Shown: piece after piece, positions 1 to 8,043 of the stretch
Numbering within the stretch: position 1 is the first letter of the stretch
Layout: each line of letters starts with the position of its first letter
Origin: Fibrobacter sp. UWB2
GTDB taxonomy: Bacteria > Fibrobacterota > Fibrobacteria > Fibrobacterales > Fibrobacteraceae
Assembly (NCBI RefSeq): GCF_002210425.1
Contig: NZ_MWQK01000001.1
Span: 434,001 to 498,000, forward strand
Length of the DNA: 64,000 nucleotides
Direction: 5' to 3'
Position numbers and translations under genes: made by a program
Notes under the pieces: model-generated
The model's input: only the letters and a program-made list of their open reading frames with translations
Databases searched by the model: none
What the model was told of the DNA's origin: nothing

Positions 1-980
<980 letters not shown>

Positions 981-1062
981 TTAGATTGTTAGTGTTTTAA
1001 CGGTTGTAAAGATAGTAAAGGGTGTTAGGAAAAAGTGAAAAAGGAGTAAAAATCTTCAATTT

Positions 1063-1160
1063 CTTACATTTTTGTAAGTTAGTTTTTCAGCAGTTTTACC
1101 GATTGCTTTTTTTCGCTAAAAATCGAGGGTCAAGAGAGCAAACACTTACATTTTTGTAAG
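1063..1160. promoter_or_regulatory. Pair of identical 16-bp palindromes upstream of gdhA
   Basis: CTTACATTTTTGTAAG occurs at 1063-1078 and again at 1145-1160, 82 bp apart, a little over 100 and 185 bp upstream of the gdhA start. The arms are CTTACA and TGTAAG. A half-site-like TTTGTAAGG follows at about 1180. The spacing is close to eight helical turns, which fits a regulator binding two operators, but the regulator is unknown. Confidence 0.45.
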
Positions 1161-1235
1161 TTGCAACATCTCCTAAAAGTTTGTAAGGAAAATTTTACAT
1201 TCAATGCAATGTTTTTTCTTTTTACGAGAAGGCGG

Positions 1236-1373
1236 TGCCCGCTCGGAGGCGGGCATGACATAGCAAAAAAGTCCGCGCGGAGGCGGACATGACAAGGTAA
1301 AAAATAATGGATCCTATCGCTGCGCTCCAGGATGACAGCAAAAAAATTGCCCGGCACGGTGGCCGGGGTGACA
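1236..1373. repeat. Cluster of four intergenic ATGACA-type hairpin repeats
   Basis: Four elements in tandem: 1236-1260 (arms TGCCCGC and GCGGGCA), 1271-1294 (GTCCGC/GCGGAC), 1308-1337 (GGATCCT...CCAGGATGACA) and 1349-1373 (GCCCGG/CCGGGG). Each is a short hairpin followed by (A/G)TGACA. Related elements lie in many other gene gaps of this window. Confidence 0.7.
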
Positions 1374-1381
1374 ATGTGAAA

Positions 1382-2230
1382 CTAGATTTCCATGAAGGCT
1401 TTGAGGTCGCCCATGCGGCGCTTGGCGTATTCAAGCCCCATGTTGTAGGATTCGTCGAGCTCGTTACGATCCGTTGCAAAGAGGTCGCAGACTTCTTTTT
1501 CCGGGCGGAAAATCAAGAGCTTGCCTGATTTTTCGAGCTTTTCCATCTCAGCAAACATCTTCTCGTAACGCTTGTAACGCAACATGAGCGCACGGAAGAA
1601 ATCCGGATACTTGCGCTTGAACATCGGATTCAAAATCACGCGATACTTGCGGAAGTCCGTCACGATTTCGCCAGGGTAATGCGTCGAAACTACAACGACC
1701 TTGTCGCAGCCCTTCTCGAATGCACGCTGGTACGGAATCGGAGAGGTCACGCAGCCGTCTGCATAATGCTTGCCGTCAATCTGCGCAATCGGGAATAACA
1801 TCGGGAGGGCACTGCTCGCGTTCACGATATCGAGCAAACGCTTTTCGCTCATGTATTCCTGGAAGAATTCCGAGCGACCCGTTTCGAGGCACGTCAGGCC
1901 AAATTCGCATTCCACGCCCGAACCAAAGAACAGGTGGAAATCGAACGGCATATCGCCATACGCAGCATTGTAATGGAGCGCATAGCATTCCTTCTGGATT
2001 CCATCAAAAATGCGGTGAGCCTTATCCCTACCCTGCTGGATTTTGGTCGGCTGGATAATGTAGCGGAAACGGCCGCGCTGGCGCGTGACAAAGTTCATGG
2101 CCGCATGGCAACCGGCGCTTACGCCCGAAATATACGGGAAATAAACACCTTCATCGAGCCAAGCGTCCAATACGCCTGCCGAGAAAATCGTCTGACGCGA
2201 ACCGCCTTCTAGAGCCAAGCCAATCTTCAT
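1382..2230 (-). CDS. Patatin-like phospholipase
   Basis: Predicted cytoplasmic serine lipase or acyl hydrolase of the patatin family (282 aa). The oxyanion-hole glycines (LALEGGSRQ), the nucleophile elbow GVSAG (Ser38) and the catalytic dyad Asp in ADGC (Asp158) are all present, so the Ser-Asp dyad is intact. No signal peptide is seen. It is the last gene of a two-gene unit: its ATG overlaps the stop codon of the upstream plsC-type gene by one base (TAATG), which suggests translational coupling and a shared role in phospholipid turnover or acyl editing. The substrate cannot be told from sequence. Confidence 0.88.
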   Translation of the reverse strand: MKIGLALEGGSRQTIFSAGVLDAWLDEGVYFPYISGVSAGCHAAMNFVTRQRGRFRYIIQPTKIQQGRDKAHRIFDGIQKECYALHYNAAYGDMPFDFHLFFGSGVECEFGLTCLETGRSEFFQEYMSEKRLLDIVNASSALPMLFPIAQIDGKHYADGCVTSPIPYQRAFEKGCDKVVVVSTHYPGEIVTDFRKYRVILNPMFKRKYPDFFRALMLRYKRYEKMFAEMEKLEKSGKLLIFRPEKEVCDLFATDRNELDESYNMGLEYAKRRMGDLKAFMEI

Positions 2231-2940
2231 TACTTGCTCTCCTCAGGCAAAACTTCAGCAGGAGTTTCGGCGGCAACAGGGAGAATAGCCCCCGTCTGGC
2301 CCAAAGCGCGCTGCTTGAGTTCCCAGACCTTCTGGCGGAAATATTCGCTGCGTTCTGCAAGATGCTTGGAAGACGGAATTCCCTTGACGCGTTCAATCTT
2401 TTCGGGTTCGTCCACCACAATCTGCGTGCGGTGACCCATCTTGTAAATGCCGTCAATGCCGACAGAAAGGACCGGATAACCCGTACTGCGAGCGAGGAAT
2501 GCAAAACCCGTCTTGAACTCGTTCAAGAGGCCATCGTAACGGCACTTGCCTTCCGGGAAAATAATGACGGAATTGCCCTTTTCAAGTTCCTTCTTGGCAA
2601 GGAGCGCCCATTCGGTATCGAGGTTAAAGCGGTCGCAAGGAATCACGTTCTTGAAACGCTTCAAGGCCCAGCTGAAATGCGGGTCTTCGACCTGGTCCTT
2701 AGCCACAACGATACTGCGCTTATGGAAGAACAGAGACTGCACCATCAAGGGATCGAGCATGCTCGTGTGGTTAGCAATAATAATCATCGGTTCCTTAAGG
2801 TCAGTCGACTTGACAGACCCTAAGAACGTCATCTTGGGACGATAAACGACTAACAAGTAAGTGCGCACCCCGTAAACAACGAGGAAGAGCACAAACTTCC
2901 AGAACAAACCAGCAATTATATTTTTCGCTTTCTCAATCAT
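2230..2940 (-). CDS. 1-acyl-sn-glycerol-3-phosphate acyltransferase (PlsC family)
   Basis: Transfers an acyl chain to lysophosphatidic acid or a similar acceptor at the inner membrane. The 236-residue product has an N-terminal hydrophobic helix (about 10-33), the NHX4D catalytic motif as NHTSMLD (His58, Asp63) and the FPEG acceptor motif (128-131). The frame is open 26 codons further upstream, but that extension is translated from an intergenic hairpin repeat, so the ATG at 2938-2940 was chosen. The C-terminal 20 residues are Ala/Pro/Glu-rich and probably disordered. Its position behind FabZ, FabG, the KS fusion and ACP suggests it may use acyl chains made by that set. Specific substrate is unknown. 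Confidence 0.9.
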   Translation of the reverse strand: MIEKAKNIIAGLFWKFVLFLVVYGVRTYLLVVYRPKMTFLGSVKSTDLKEPMIIIANHTSMLDPLMVQSLFFHKRSIVVAKDQVEDPHFSWALKRFKNVIPCDRFNLDTEWALLAKKELEKGNSVIIFPEGKCRYDGLLNEFKTGFAFLARSTGYPVLSVGIDGIYKMGHRTQIVVDEPEKIERVKGIPSSKHLAERSEYFRQKVWELKQRALGQTGAILPVAAETPAEVLPEESK

Positions 2941-2969
2941 CCGCAAACGTATTTTTCTATTTGGAGATT

Positions 2970-3050
2970 CCGTCCCGGAACAAGTCCGGGATGACAGGCC
3001 GGAATGACAGATCGTCATAGTTCAGCACACTAGGCCGGAATGACACAAAG
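2970..3050. repeat. Intergenic hairpin repeat plus partial copies
   Basis: A complete element (GTCCCGG...CCGGGATGACA, about 2972-2996) is followed by two short GGCCGGAATGACA fragments (2997-3009 and 3034-3046). They separate plsC from fabZ and create the spurious N-terminal extension of the PlsC frame. Confidence 0.6.
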
Positions 3051-3060
3051 GACAATTAAT

Positions 3061-3504
3061 TTATTTGCCCAAGGATTCCTTGGGGATGCTCGTAAACGTC
3101 AACGAGCCCTTGGCGTGGACATTGCCGTTCACCTTGACAACGCAGTCAAAGCCGACGATGACTCCACCACCCTTCGTCTTGTTGACGGAGATTTCGAGCT
3201 GGTCGCCCGGAATCACAGGCTTCACGAACTTGAAACCGTCAATCTTCAAAAGAACGTACAAGTTCTTTTCGAGGTCTTCGGCCGGCTTCTCGATAACGAG
3301 CGAGCAGAGCTGGGCGCAGGCTTCGCAAATGAGGACGCCCGGCATAATCGGGGTGCCCGGGAAGTGGCCCATGAAGTACGGTTCGTTTACAGAGACATTC
3401 TTGATGCCCGTTGCAGATTCGTTCGGAACGAGTTCCGTGACCTTTTCGATCATCTGGAACGGCGGACGCTGGGCAATCTTTTCGCTGATCTGGTAAATGT
3501 TCAT
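3061..3504 (-). CDS. fabZ: 3-hydroxyacyl-ACP dehydratase (FabZ-type hotdog fold)
   Basis: Dehydrates 3-hydroxyacyl-ACP to trans-2-enoyl-ACP in the elongation cycle. The 147-residue product has the diagnostic block GHFPGTPIMPGVLICEACAQ with catalytic His47 and Glu61 both present, and normal FabZ length. A GTG one codon upstream (3505-3507) is possible, but the ATG at 3502-3504 is preferred; it overlaps the TGA of the upstream fabG by one base, so the two are probably translationally coupled. Whether it serves bulk fatty acid synthesis or a dedicated pathway with the adjacent KS fusion is not decidable from the sequence. Confidence 0.92.
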   Translation of the reverse strand: MNIYQISEKIAQRPPFQMIEKVTELVPNESATGIKNVSVNEPYFMGHFPGTPIMPGVLICEACAQLCSLVIEKPAEDLEKNLYVLLKIDGFKFVKPVIPGDQLEISVNKTKGGGVIVGFDCVVKVNGNVHAKGSLTFTSIPKESLGK

Positions 3505-4235
3505 CACAGGGAAAGGCCTCCATCCAAAACGATGACCTGACCCGTCACATAGGCGAACTGGTCAGAAGCGAGAGCAGAAACGACGTTTGCGACTTCGTCA
3601 GCAGAGGCAAAGCGCTTGAGCGGCACCTTTTCGAGGTAGCCCTTGCGGGTTTCTTCCGGGATGGCTTCGATCATTTCTGTAGCGACAAAGCCCGGAGCGA
3701 CTGCGTTCACGCGGATGCCGTAACCGCCAAGTTCCTTGGCGAGCGTCTGCGTAAAGGAGTTCACGGCGCCCTTCGTAGCGCTGTAAACAGCCTGGCCTGC
3801 GAGAGCGAACTTGGAAGAAACAGAAGACATGTTGATGATAACGCCAGACTTCTGCTTGTACATCTTGACAGCGACCTGCTGTGCGCAGTAGAAGTAGCCC
3901 TTCACGTTCAAGTCAAAGCACTTGTCGAGCGTATCCGGGTTCATCATCAAAAGATATTCGTCACGGACGATACCGGCGTTGTTCACGAGCACGTCGATAC
4001 GGCCATAAGCCTTGAACACATCGCGCACCATCTGCTTGACTTCGGCAAGAACAGCGACGTTAGCCTTGTAGACCATGCCATCGCCACCTTCAGCCTTAAT
4101 TTGTTCAAGCGTCTGGAGTGCAGCTTCATCAGAGCTGGAGTAGTTTACGACGACTGTGTAGCCGTCACGAGCGAGGCGGAGGGCACAAGCCTTGCCAATC
4201 CCCTTAGAAGAACCAGTAACGATTGCAACTTTCAT
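3504..4235 (-). CDS. fabG: 3-oxoacyl-ACP reductase (FabG, SDR family)
   Basis: NADPH-dependent reduction of 3-oxoacyl-ACP. It is a 243-residue classical short-chain dehydrogenase with the nucleotide-binding TGSSKGIG at 7-14, NNAG at 85-88, and the catalytic set Ser138, Tyr151 and Lys155 (YSATK). The C-terminus VIVLDGGLSL is typical of FabG. It follows the KS fusion gene by 21 bp and overlaps fabZ, so it is part of the ACP-KS-fabG-fabZ operon. Family assignment is firm; the acyl specificity is not known. Confidence 0.93.
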   Translation of the reverse strand: MKVAIVTGSSKGIGKACALRLARDGYTVVVNYSSSDEAALQTLEQIKAEGGDGMVYKANVAVLAEVKQMVRDVFKAYGRIDVLVNNAGIVRDEYLLMMNPDTLDKCFDLNVKGYFYCAQQVAVKMYKQKSGVIINMSSVSSKFALAGQAVYSATKGAVNSFTQTLAKELGGYGIRVNAVAPGFVATEMIEAIPEETRKGYLEKVPLKRFASADEVANVVSALASDQFAYVTGQVIVLDGGLSL

Positions 4236-4256
4236 TATAAATTCTCCTTCAAAAAA

Positions 4257-6650
4257 TTATTTACCGAGCACGACGGCGCTGTAAGAACCGCCCGTAGCAA
4301 AGGACGTGACCAAGATTTTCTTGAAGCCCGCAGTTGCGACCTTCTTCTTAGAAACTTCGCCATTTGCGATAAAGTAGGCGTTTTCTTCAGCAAGTTCACC
4401 ACCGAGCATGAGAGCGGCTTCGGCAGCGGCGAGTGTCGCAGAAGCGGCACGGCCTTCGCCCACGCGTTCCTTCACCTGGAAGAGCGGGAGGCTTGCAAGC
4501 TTGTCGCCAAACACGCGTGCGTATGCACCCTTTTCGATATCGTCAATCTTCTTGAAGCCGTTTGCAAAACCGCAGACAGCGTCAATTTCGTCAATGCTCA
4601 CGCCTGCATCGTTGAGAGCATCCTTGATAGCAAGGTCAAGAGCTTCGTCAGAACCGGAGATGTGGCCGAACTTCACGTTCTTGCGGCCGTTGCCGTAACC
4701 GAGGGCGTAGCAGTAAACCTTTGCACCACGGGACTTGGCGTAGTCTTCGGTTTCCATGATGATAGAAACAGAGCCATCGCCCACCACAAAGCCATTGGAG
4801 TTGGAATACGGTTCCACCACCTTGTCGGCGGCGACGTTCATCTTCTGGCAGAGTTCGGTGATGATCGGGAGGTTTTCGTCCGTACCCGTAGCCATCATAG
4901 CCTCTTCCTGACCGTCGTGGATGACGTTCATGGAGTAGCCGATGCTATCGAGACCGGAGAGCGGACCCGTCGTGATGGTGACGCCGTAGCCCTTAATTCC
5001 AGAGAGAATCGAGAGGTAACCACCGGCGGCATTATAAACTGTGTGAGGGAACTTGAAGGCGCTACCGCCAGCATTACCAGCTTCGGCAATGAGTTCCTCG
5101 AAATCGTAAGTGGCACCGAGGCCGCCTTCGCTAGTACCCACGATGATACCAATCTGCTTGGCGTTGTCTTCAGTGACCGTAAAGTTTGCATCCTTGAGGG
5201 CGCGCATGCCGGACACGGTCTGGAGCTGGCCCAGATTGTCGAGCTTGCGGTAGAAGGCCATCTTGATGCCGAGTTCCTTGTAGTCGTCGTTCGTAACGGT
5301 CGAGCAAATGGAAGCGGATTCCGGGAGCTTACCGTTCTTGACGGCGTCAAGGTAAATTTCCTTGCTGTTACCGATCGGGCTTACAATGCCAATACCTGTC
5401 ACAGCAATCTTCTTATCCTTAGCGACCTGGCTCTGCACATCGCCCGGCTTCTTGCTGAACACGATACTTGCGTTCGTGCCGCCGAAAGCGACGTTGTTGC
5501 TCATGACGCATTCGAGTTCCTTGGCACGCGGGGTGTTCTGCACGTAGTCCATCGAGCCGACCTTAGCCTTGAGGGCTTCGGAATCTTCGGCAGTGTAATG
5601 GAGTGTCGGGAGCACAGTGTTCGTCGTGAGAGCCTTGATGCTGAACACGGCTTCGATTGCACCGGCGGCGCCGAGGCAGTGGCCCGTCATTACCTTGGTC
5701 GAACTGACACTCAAGGTCGGATTTTCTTCGTCGAAGAACTTGTGGAATGCATTGATTTCTGCATTGTCGTTCTTGCCCGTACCCGTACCATGAGCGTTCA
5801 GATAACCGATGTCAGACTTCTTGATGCCAGAATTCTTGACAGCGCGGTCCATCGCTTCGAGGAGGCAGACGCCATCTTCGCGAGGAGCCGTAATGTGGTG
5901 AGCGTCGCTTGTGACACCTGCGCCGAGAACTTCGCAATAACGTTTGGCGTTACGCTTTTCGGCATGTTCCAGAGATTCGACAATCACGATGCCAGCGCCT
6001 TCACCGAGGGTGATGCCGTTGCAGTGGTTGAACGGAGAGCAACCGTTTTCGTCCAAGGCATGGAGAGATAGGAAGCCAGAGTACGGAACAGAAGCAAAGG
6101 AGTCGGAGCCACCGGCGATCACGACATCAGCCTTGCCTGCGCGGATAAGGTCGCAAGCAAGAGCAATGGAAATCGTACCGGCAGCGCAAGCGTTGCCCAC
6201 GTTTGTGACAATGCCGCCCGCATGGCAAGCTTCGGCCACCTGGGAGGCGATTGCGGCAATGGGCATCTTCGGAATTTCGTTGACGTTCTTACCGTGGCGG
6301 TGGTACTGTTCAATGCTGAGGACTCCACCCACGCAGCTACCGATGATGACGCTTACGCGGCTGCTATCGGCAAAGTCACCGAGACCAGCATCATTCAGGG
6401 CTTCTTTCATAGCCTTGATGCAGAGCTTGGAGGCGCGGTCCTTTTCGTCCGGGCATTCGATATCGTCCAGCGTATCACAGTTCACTTCGGCAGCGAGGTC
6501 TGCATAGCAGTTCTTGGTATCGAGCGAAGTAGTCTTGTGAATACCGGAGACGGAATTCAGGGCGTTTTTCCAGGTTTCTTCAACATTGTTGCCTACGGCG
6601 CAGATAACGCCAAGGCCAGAAACAACACAGCGACGATTATTAGAAGTCAT
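4257..6650 (-). CDS. Fused ketosynthase and chain-length-factor-like protein (KS-CLF in one ORF)
   Basis: A 797-residue protein made of two complete thiolase-fold ketosynthase units. The first (about 1-400) is catalytically intact: Cys155 in GNACAAGT, His287 in AHGTGT, His324 in GHCLGAAGA, and the NNVAFGGTNAS end motif. A short Lys/Gln-rich linker leads to a second unit (about 413-797) beginning IAVTGIGIVSPIG. There the Cys position reads TTGPLSG (Pro), the HGTGT position reads GFANGF and the GH position reads GEGRAAS, so all three catalytic residues are missing, as in chain-length factors. The ATG at 6648-6650 has GGA just upstream and is preferred over an ATG five codons earlier. This arrangement resembles type II PKS KS-alpha/KS-beta or the KS-CLF pair of PUFA synthases, but as a stand-alone protein beside ACP, FabG and FabZ. 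Product unknown. Confidence 0.9.
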   Translation of the reverse strand: MTSNNRRCVVSGLGVICAVGNNVEETWKNALNSVSGIHKTTSLDTKNCYADLAAEVNCDTLDDIECPDEKDRASKLCIKAMKEALNDAGLGDFADSSRVSVIIGSCVGGVLSIEQYHRHGKNVNEIPKMPIAAIASQVAEACHAGGIVTNVGNACAAGTISIALACDLIRAGKADVVIAGGSDSFASVPYSGFLSLHALDENGCSPFNHCNGITLGEGAGIVIVESLEHAEKRNAKRYCEVLGAGVTSDAHHITAPREDGVCLLEAMDRAVKNSGIKKSDIGYLNAHGTGTGKNDNAEINAFHKFFDEENPTLSVSSTKVMTGHCLGAAGAIEAVFSIKALTTNTVLPTLHYTAEDSEALKAKVGSMDYVQNTPRAKELECVMSNNVAFGGTNASIVFSKKPGDVQSQVAKDKKIAVTGIGIVSPIGNSKEIYLDAVKNGKLPESASICSTVTNDDYKELGIKMAFYRKLDNLGQLQTVSGMRALKDANFTVTEDNAKQIGIIVGTSEGGLGATYDFEELIAEAGNAGGSAFKFPHTVYNAAGGYLSILSGIKGYGVTITTGPLSGLDSIGYSMNVIHDGQEEAMMATGTDENLPIITELCQKMNVAADKVVEPYSNSNGFVVGDGSVSIIMETEDYAKSRGAKVYCYALGYGNGRKNVKFGHISGSDEALDLAIKDALNDAGVSIDEIDAVCGFANGFKKIDDIEKGAYARVFGDKLASLPLFQVKERVGEGRAASATLAAAEAALMLGGELAEENAYFIANGEVSKKKVATAGFKKILVTSFATGGSYSAVVLGK

Positions 6651-6686
6651 AGAAATTCCAAACAATACTCAAATAAAAAGGCTTGA

Positions 6687-6932
6687 TTAAGCCTTGTTCT
6701 TTTCGATGAAAGCGGCGATGGTGTCGATGCTCTGGAAGTTTTCCTTAGCAACGCCAGTCATAGAAACGCCGAAGTTGTCATCGACGAAGGAGATGATTTC
6801 AAGGGAGTCCACGGAGTCAAGACCGATTTCTTCGCCGAAAAGCGGAGTATCGTAATTCAGGACATCGCCATCTACGCCGAGATCGGACATAAAGAATGCC
6901 TTGAGTTTGCTCTTGATTTCTTCGTTTGCCAT
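6687..6932 (-). CDS. acpP: Acyl carrier protein
   Basis: A small acidic carrier protein of 81 residues that holds growing acyl chains on a phosphopantetheine arm. The attachment site is Ser40 in GLDSVDSLE, the usual DS(L/V)D context on helix II. It is the first gene of the minus-strand operon and lies 36 bp before the KS fusion start. The sequence is somewhat unlike housekeeping AcpP (for example SVDSLE in place of SLDTVE), so it could be dedicated to the KS-CLF protein. The symbol is given for the family only. Confidence 0.92.
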   Translation of the reverse strand: MANEEIKSKLKAFFMSDLGVDGDVLNYDTPLFGEEIGLDSVDSLEIISFVDDNFGVSMTGVAKENFQSIDTIAAFIEKNKA

Positions 6933-7036
6933 ATTTTTGTATCCTCTTTTGATAAAATTTTAGTGCAAAGATAGAAAAATATTCTTTCGTAAATTGCAGT
7001 TTTCACAAAAAACGTACAAAATGCAGTTTTCGAGGA

Positions 7037-7145
7037 TAAATGGTAAATACGCATCACACCTATATTAGTTAGTGTGTTTAGGGCAAAATGCGTATTGTAA
7101 ACTTTTTTAAAAAGTATGTTTTCTGTAATATATAAATACCATTTA
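7037..7145. promoter_or_regulatory. Nested inverted repeats in the ACP/fabD divergent promoter
   Basis: The 241-bp gap between ACP (minus) and fabD (plus) contains an outer perfect inverted repeat TAAATGGTA (7037-7045) / TACCATTTA (7137-7145), and directly inside it a second one, AATACGCAT (7046-7054) / ATGCGTATT (7088-7096), plus CACAC (7055-7059) / GTGTG (7072-7076). The left arms are contiguous. This fits operator sites controlling both operons together; no regulator gene is adjacent. Confidence 0.5.
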
Positions 7146-7173
7146 CAGTAATATTATTTACTAAATTTGAGCC

Positions 7174-8022
7174 ATGATTTCATACGTATTTCCCGGTCAG
7201 GGTTCTCAGTTCCCAGGAATGGGCAAAGATTTATTCGAATCGAACGCCGACGTAAAGTCGATGTTCCTCAAGGCAAACGAAATTCTCGGCTTCAACATCA
7301 CTGACGTGATGTTCAATGGCACCGCAGAAGACCTCAAGCAGACGAAAGTCACGCAGCCGGCAGTGTTCCTGCTCTCTGTTGCTATGGCAAAGGTCCAGGG
7401 TGGTAAGCCGGATATGGCCGCAGGTCACTCGCTCGGCGAATTCTCTGCACTCACGGCCACGGGCGCCATCACTTTTGAAGCAGGCCTCAAGCTCGTTGCA
7501 AAGCGTGCCGAAGCCATGCAGAAGGCTTGCGAACTCCGCCCGGGCACGATGGCCGCTGTTCTCGGCGGTTCTGATGAACTCGTCGAAGAAGCTTGCGCAC
7601 AGGTCAAAGACGCAGCCGTTGTTCCGGCAAACTTCAACAGCCCGGGACAGGTCGTGATTTCTGGCGAAAAGGCCGGCATCGACGCTGTTGCAGCATACCT
7701 CACCGGCAAGGTGAAGCGCGTCGTTCCGCTGCAGGTCGGTGGTGCATTCCACTCCCCGCTCATGGAAAGCGCCCGTGCAGAACTTGCAAAGGCTATCGAA
7801 GAAACTGAATTTTCGACTCCGGTCTGCCCAGTCTACCAGAACGTAGACGCCAAGCCGCACACAGACCCGAACGAAATTAAGGCAAACCTTCTCACTCAGC
7901 TCACCTCCCCCGTCCGTTGGACACAGACGGTCAAGAACATGATTGCAGACGGTGCCACGGAATTTAAGGAACTTGGCCCCGGCGAAGTCCTTACCAACCT
8001 TATCAAGCGCATTCAGAAGTAA
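7174..8022 (+). CDS. fabD: Malonyl-CoA:ACP transacylase
   Basis: Loads malonyl units from CoA onto ACP. The 282-residue product has GQGSQFPGMG at 8-17, the nucleophile elbow GHSLGE with Ser86, and a GAFHSPLM block supplying the catalytic His; length is slightly below the usual 300-310 residues. It is transcribed divergently from ACP and the KS fusion and followed after 21 bp by a carboxyltransferase that could make its malonyl or methylmalonyl substrate. Whether it is the cell's only FabD cannot be judged here. Confidence 0.94.
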   Translation: MISYVFPGQGSQFPGMGKDLFESNADVKSMFLKANEILGFNITDVMFNGTAEDLKQTKVTQPAVFLLSVAMAKVQGGKPDMAAGHSLGEFSALTATGAITFEAGLKLVAKRAEAMQKACELRPGTMAAVLGGSDELVEEACAQVKDAAVVPANFNSPGQVVISGEKAGIDAVAAYLTGKVKRVVPLQVGGAFHSPLMESARAELAKAIEETEFSTPVCPVYQNVDAKPHTDPNEIKANLLTQLTSPVRWTQTVKNMIADGATEFKELGPGEVLTNLIKRIQK

Positions 8023-8043
8023 GCGCAAACACACAGGAATACT

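Noticed and set aside
1130-1528. Several small overlapping open frames in the gdhA/patatin gap
   Set aside because: They run through the intergenic repeat cluster and the 3' end of the patatin gene; no start signals or conserved residues.
4101-6071. 656-codon plus-strand frame opposite the KS fusion
   Set aside because: Same codon-bias shadow effect; the minus-strand KS motifs are unambiguous.
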